Origin: Plantago major
Taxonomy: Eukaryota > Streptophyta > Magnoliopsida > Lamiales > Plantaginaceae
Direction of reading: 5' to 3'
Length of the DNA stretch: 64,000 nt
Assembly (NCBI GenBank): GCA_026545765.1
Contig: CM048840.1
Location: forward strand, 15,814,765 to 15,878,764
Shown here: in pieces, positions 57,656 to 64,000 of the stretch
Numbering within the stretch: position 1 is the stretch's first letter
How the letters are laid out: each line of letters opens with the position of its first letter
Notes under the pieces: model-generated
Databases searched by the model: none
What the model was told of the DNA's origin: nothing
What the model saw: only the letters and a program-made list of their open reading frames with translations
Program-made: the position numbers and the translations under genes

Positions 57656-57956
57656 ACTCCCTCCGTCTCTGTCCAGTTTTGACTTTTTACAGTCAACAAA
57701 AATCCAACTTTGACCACGGTTAATCTCATATCGTGATTGAACTACATAATAAAAATTTAGACCTAAAATTTTCATTATATAGTTCAATTGAAAACGGCCA
57801 ACGTTGTTCACAAATCTTATTTTCTCGATTAATTTATTTTGTCGTTTCATTTCTATTTATTTGTATTAAAAGTAAAATGCCACGGAGTATTAGTACAATT
57901 CTGATATTATATTTAAGAGAAAAGAGAAGGAAAAACAATGGACGGATTGATTGGAG
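57656..57956. mobile_element. Possible second Stowaway-type MITE, diverged
   Basis: Left end ctccctccgtctctgtccag matches the Stowaway consensus. The proposed right end atggacggattgattggag is only partly complementary. No clear TA pair at the right. Confidence 0.45.
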
Positions 57957-58007
57957 TTTCTTGAATATGAAAATGATTTCTTGCATGAAAAAATATAACA
58001 GGATAAC

Positions 58008-58262
58008 TCGTCTCAAATAATTTGGGTCTGCAAATACATTATCTGATGAAAGCAGAACAACAGAACCCAAATAATAATCCTTGTTAATTTCCGACTCAGA
58101 AACTATTGCAACCAAGTTAAAAAAAAATGATGCTTGTAAGTTGTAGCAGCAACTTTACGCACAAGATTTTGGTATGAAACATATCAGAAGCAGGCGCATA
58201 ATCCCACCATCTTAACCTTTTCATCAGGAGCCAGCACTGAACCAACACGAATGGTTGGTTCA
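58008..58262 (-). repeat. Composite duplicated segment: Rab 3' UTR copy fused to NLR fragment copy
   Basis: 58008-58192 is a diverged copy of 61487-61680, the 3' end of the Rab gene (shared ttgggtctgcaaa and aactat.gcaacca pieces in the same order). 58193-58262 copies the NLR linker coding region at 60555-60612 (shared cccaccatcttaaccttttc). It lies in the 3' flank of the NLR and on the same strand as both sources. Confidence 0.75.
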
Positions 58263-58380
58263 GATTATTCTAGAGATCATCAAAACAAAATTAAAAGTAA
58301 GTCAGTAACTCGAATGAACAGCAAAAACCAGTTGCAGACTTTAAAAAATAGCTGGAAAAAGAGAGAGTTCAGTTCCATAC

Positions 58381-60996
58381 TCACATAACTTCAACTTGAA
58401 ACCTGTCACTTGCCAAATTATCCAATTCTTCCCCATCAGGTTTTCCTACATATTGAACTTCGATTAACAATCCATCATCTCCTTGGTTCTCCCGCTCATC
58501 CAGTATCTCTTTTGCAGAAATAACAGCAGACATCTTCTTGGTCTTTAACGTGATCTTTTGAAGAGACACTATGTCCGCTATACCCAGAGCGATCTCCTCC
58601 ATCTCCGTGCAACAAAGTTTCAACTTCTCAAGTCTTGGAAAATGGGTGCTCTCTGCTCTCCAGATCCGTAGATCGCAATCTACAATCTCCAAATATTTTA
58701 GGCACAGGAAGTCTCCTTCAGTTGAGTTCCACTCCCCACCACAAAATGCGTTGTAATCTAGGCAGAGCATTTCAAGATTGGGCAATGAACCAATAACAGG
58801 CATATTCTCCCATGGAATACAGCACCCATATAAATGTAAAGCTCTGAGGTTGGGCGAGAATACAAGATTCTTTCTCTCCTTAAAAACACACAACTCACTA
58901 AAGCAACACCCCGTGAAAAAGCATGACAGTATTTCCAGATTACGAAGATGAGCAAAATTGGTGAAGTAACTTGCAAGCTTTTCCGAATTCCCTGAGCAGA
59001 AGTCCACATCATATGTGATTACCAATTTTTTAACCTCTGGAATCTTCTCAAGCGTCTCAATGTTAAGATTGAAGTTTCGAATGTGGACAAGAGATTGTAG
59101 ATTGTTAAGTGCACATTTAGCTTGGGCATTTGTTGGATCAGGCAATAGGATTGTTCCCTCGGAAGAACTAACCAAGTGTCTTAGGTTTGGTAATTCCCAG
59201 AACACGGATGGTAAAACCACATCAAACCACCCACAAATATCTAAGGTCTCTAAATTCCACAGTAAGGAAGGAGCAGCAAAGAATCCTGGGAGAGAGTCCC
59301 TCTCGAACTTATAGGCAAGGTAACGGAAATTAGCAAGAGGTATCCTAGATGTAAGTTTGGTAGCACGGTTAGTCACCAACACTCGTAATAACCTATAAAA
59401 CGTCAAGTCTAGTAGGCCGTGTTCACTGGAGTGGTAATTAGAAGAACGGACAAGTGGCACAGATGGAAAGGGATTGATTTCACGTATATGAAAACGGCAA
59501 ACCAAATGACGCTCACTATCTAATATCTCTGGAACGTAAACCATCTCCTTTTTAACATTATAAAGAAACCGTCTATTTGCAGCTTCTCTCAAGCAAAATT
59601 CACGTAACAAATCATGGAAAATCAAACTTCCTATACCCGCATCTTGGAGATGATGCTTTACCATGATAAGGTTTCTATCAACCAGATGGTTCAAATACTC
59701 TACTCCAACCTTTTCCAAGGTTTTAGCTTTATTGGATTTCAAAAATCCATTAGCAACCCATTGGTTTATGAGCCAGAAGACATTCACCTCTTCATCTTCT
59801 TCGAGAGTTGCCAGATAAAGGAAACATGGTTTCAAATAAATAGGCAATTCATTGTAGCTCAAAGACAATATCTCCAAGCAGTGACTTTCATTTTGTACAT
59901 TGATGAAGGAGTTGACATTTTCTGCAACTTCCTCCCAAAATTCCAACTTCCTGTTAGACATTTTGAGGAGACCACCAACGGTTGTTATTGCCAAAGGAAG
60001 TCCTTTGCAACCCTTGGCGATTTTCTCTCCACATTCGACCAATTCAGGAGGGCAGACCTCTTGCCTAAATATGGTTTGAGAAAGTAAGTCCCAGCTCTCC
60101 TTATCACCTAGCAGCTTAACTTCATGAGGATCACACGAGCCAACACTAATCGCAACACTTAAAATTCTAGTGGTTAACAAGATTCTACTTCCGTTATTGT
60201 TGTCAGGAAGGAATCTTCTAATCTCACCCCATGCCAAATCATCCCAGATATCGTCTAATATAATGAGATATTTTCTACCCCATAAGCTTTTGTACAATAG
60301 TTCTCCCAAATCTTCAGGACTTTTAGATTCATCATGGGTATCTAAAAGGGAGGCTAGAATTTTTCCAACAGTATAACCCTGAGATATAGTTACCCAAGCT
60401 CGGATGTGAAAATGATGCTTGACATATGGATGATCATAAACATTTCTAGCAAAAGTAGTCTTACCAATACCCCCCATGCCAACAACCGGGATGATTTGGC
60501 GACTGGACTCATCTGAAGTGAGCTGATCCATCAGACAAAGCAACTCTTGGTCAAATCCCACCATCTTAACCTTTTCATCAGGAGCAACTGAACCAGCACG
60601 CACGGAGCGTTCAGGAGGCAGGTGAACCATTTCATCGTTCTTCTCTGCGATTTCCATGGATTTTTCGAGGATGAAATCCATTCGACAGATTGCTTCCTCC
60701 AAATCTTGACAGAATAGGACATAGTCCTTGCCTATATTGCCTTTGGATTCTTCAAGAACTTGGTCCACATAATAGGACTCGATCATGTCTTCTGCTTCAA
60801 AAGCTACATCAGCCATTCTTTTCAGTAGATCATTGCTTATTTTCTGGGAATATGCCTCAAGAAAGTCAACCAAGGAACTAACTTTATTGGACAGTGACCG
60901 TAGTTGTGATTGGTCAAAAGAAACAGGGCAAGTAGGAAGTTGGAAGCGGGTGAGTGTGTTCATGAGAGAGATTAGAGCTGCATATGTGGTTGCCAT
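58381..60996 (-). CDS. CC-NBS-LRR disease-resistance protein (NLR), R1/late-blight type
   Basis: One intronless frame of 871 residues. An Rx-type coiled-coil region is at about 1-125 (FEAEDMIESYYVDQVLEE, with the EDVID-like EDMIE at 69-73). The NB-ARC follows: P-loop GMGGIGKTT at 173-181, kinase-2 LIILDDIWD at 244-252, RNBS-B GSRILLTTR at 269-277, GLPLA at 332-336, CFLYLA at 391-396, and FHD at 460-462 in place of MHD. LRRs fill about 500-860 in loose form (LLRVLVTNRATKL, then NLRHLVSSSEG and NLRALHLYGCCIP). Such proteins sense pathogen effectors inside the cell and trigger immune cell death. All key motifs are intact, so it looks functional. It is like potato R1 and Lamiales R1A/R1B homologues, a call from memory of the family. 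Confidence 0.92.
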   Translation of the reverse strand: MATTYAALISLMNTLTRFQLPTCPVSFDQSQLRSLSNKVSSLVDFLEAYSQKISNDLLKRMADVAFEAEDMIESYYVDQVLEESKGNIGKDYVLFCQDLEEAICRMDFILEKSMEIAEKNDEMVHLPPERSVRAGSVAPDEKVKMVGFDQELLCLMDQLTSDESSRQIIPVVGMGGIGKTTFARNVYDHPYVKHHFHIRAWVTISQGYTVGKILASLLDTHDESKSPEDLGELLYKSLWGRKYLIILDDIWDDLAWGEIRRFLPDNNNGSRILLTTRILSVAISVGSCDPHEVKLLGDKESWDLLSQTIFRQEVCPPELVECGEKIAKGCKGLPLAITTVGGLLKMSNRKLEFWEEVAENVNSFINVQNESHCLEILSLSYNELPIYLKPCFLYLATLEEDEEVNVFWLINQWVANGFLKSNKAKTLEKVGVEYLNHLVDRNLIMVKHHLQDAGIGSLIFHDLLREFCLREAANRRFLYNVKKEMVYVPEILDSERHLVCRFHIREINPFPSVPLVRSSNYHSSEHGLLDLTFYRLLRVLVTNRATKLTSRIPLANFRYLAYKFERDSLPGFFAAPSLLWNLETLDICGWFDVVLPSVFWELPNLRHLVSSSEGTILLPDPTNAQAKCALNNLQSLVHIRNFNLNIETLEKIPEVKKLVITYDVDFCSGNSEKLASYFTNFAHLRNLEILSCFFTGCCFSELCVFKERKNLVFSPNLRALHLYGCCIPWENMPVIGSLPNLEMLCLDYNAFCGGEWNSTEGDFLCLKYLEIVDCDLRIWRAESTHFPRLEKLKLCCTEMEEIALGIADIVSLQKITLKTKKMSAVISAKEILDERENQGDDGLLIEVQYVGKPDGEELDNLASDRFQVEVM

Positions 60997-61704
60997 CTTC
61001 AGTCCGTGATGGTTTCTCTACTGCCAGGGTTGTTTTTGTTGAAAGAAAAAGGCTTGGATCTCTGATGTAGAGATAAGACACTCTGTCAATTATTAAAGTC
61101 ACTGTCACAGTGTTCGGCCACAGGGCCTAATTTTCAATCCATACCATGTAAAATCCAAACCCAAGTATAGATCCAATTGATACTCTTCTCAAAATTCCCA
61201 ATGGTCTATATTATGGGGATTTCTCAGTTCCTTTTTTGAAAATTACTTTAGAGTTTAGATGCTTATGACATTTGTGTATTCTGTGTACGGTACCTATAGT
61301 AGCTTACTAGCTTATGTTGTGACTAAGTTGAAGTAAATTGTAGTACTAGACAAAGTTGAAATTGGCCCAGATGCAATTCCCTTATATTAATTCGGCCTTC
61401 TTTCGTACCAGCAGGGGGAAAACTCAATTGAACAAATTTTCTTAATACATATCCAAGGAAAATTGACAGCTATTGCAAGAAAGGGATAACTCTAGTCTCA
61501 AATATCTTGGGTCTGCAAAATGATACAGATATCTAATGAGAAAACAACATAATAGAACGAGCCCCAATTAACAATCCTTTGTATCCGACTTAAAACTATA
61601 GCAACCAAAATTCAAAAAGACAATGATTATAACAATAACTTCACACAGGCGATTCTGGAAAGAACAGAAGATGATGAGCAGATGTAAGTACAAGTTATCA
61701 CTTA
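60997..61704. other. Intergenic stretch between NLR and Rab genes
   Basis: Contains the NLR upstream region and, at about 61487-61704, the presumed 3' UTR of the Rab gene, which is duplicated at 58008-58192. No further gene was seen. Confidence 0.5.
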
Positions 61705-63829
<2,125 letters not shown>

Positions 63830-64000
63830 CTGACAAGCAATCAAAGAAAACCAAGGATGAGAAACTTCAGATCCATTTTCTATTTTTCTTGTTTCTCTTT
63901 ACATAAAGTGTGTCGTGTGTTCAAGAACATCGGGTAGTAATTCAGCTGCAAAGCATTTTCAGTTAAAAAAGTATCTTATCTGATAAAAGGGTTAAGCATA

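Overview
This is plant nuclear DNA. The genes are intron-rich with GT-AG introns, and they belong to plant families: a CC-NBS-LRR resistance protein, an S1/self-incompatibility-like secreted protein, a type II metacaspase, a purine permease and a Rab6/RABH GTPase. Between them lie typical plant transposons. An asterid eudicot, perhaps in the Lamiales, is my best guess; nothing here fixes the species.

Layout. 1-10581: a decayed minus-strand Ty3/gypsy element of the Tat (Retand-like) lineage. It has gag, protease, RT, two RNase H domains, integrase, a 119-bp tandem array, an extra antisense ORF and its 5' LTR; the 3' LTR lies left of the window. 10582-12118: AT-rich, nothing recognised. 12119-17427: a CACTA element (CACTA-1) with gcgacggat-type subterminal repeats. 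18142-18723: a small conserved plant protein. 18724-24425: gene-poor, with a 258-bp direct repeat pair. 24426-27296: an eight-coding-exon NEPRO/DUF4477-like gene on the minus strand. 28.8-32.8 kb: a cluster of L1-type LINE fragments and a hAT element. 33143-33631: a secreted cysteine-rich peptide. 34151-35257: a metacaspase, with a 5'-truncated duplicate at 39150-39835 and two NLR LRR remnants between them. 40062-42916: a purine permease whose first coding exon is 7 nt. 43299-53162: a Mutator-like element (MULE) split by a second CACTA element (CACTA-2, 44484-48940). 53530-54532: a Pack-MULE carrying a NOP14 fragment. 54905-55137: a MITE. 55383-55802: an S1-family gene. 58381-60996: an intronless NLR. 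61705 to the right edge: a RABH1/Rab6 gene whose first exon is outside the window.

Most sequence is transposon-derived, and several insertions can be delimited to the base by target-site duplications: hAT (TGAATAAC), LINE (ACTCATGCT), CACTA-2 (TTG) and the Pack-MULE (ATATTAGTT). The host genes are independent single genes and no operon-like pathway is visible. Defence and stress functions (NLR, LRR remnants, metacaspase, cysteine-rich peptide) are frequent and show local duplication.

The least expected signals are three: arrays of short hairpins with paired (compensatory) stem changes in the same intron of both CACTA elements; the NOP14-carrying Pack-MULE; and duplicated segments linking the NLR gene and the neighbouring Rab gene. 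All calls come from reading the sequence, and no database search was run.
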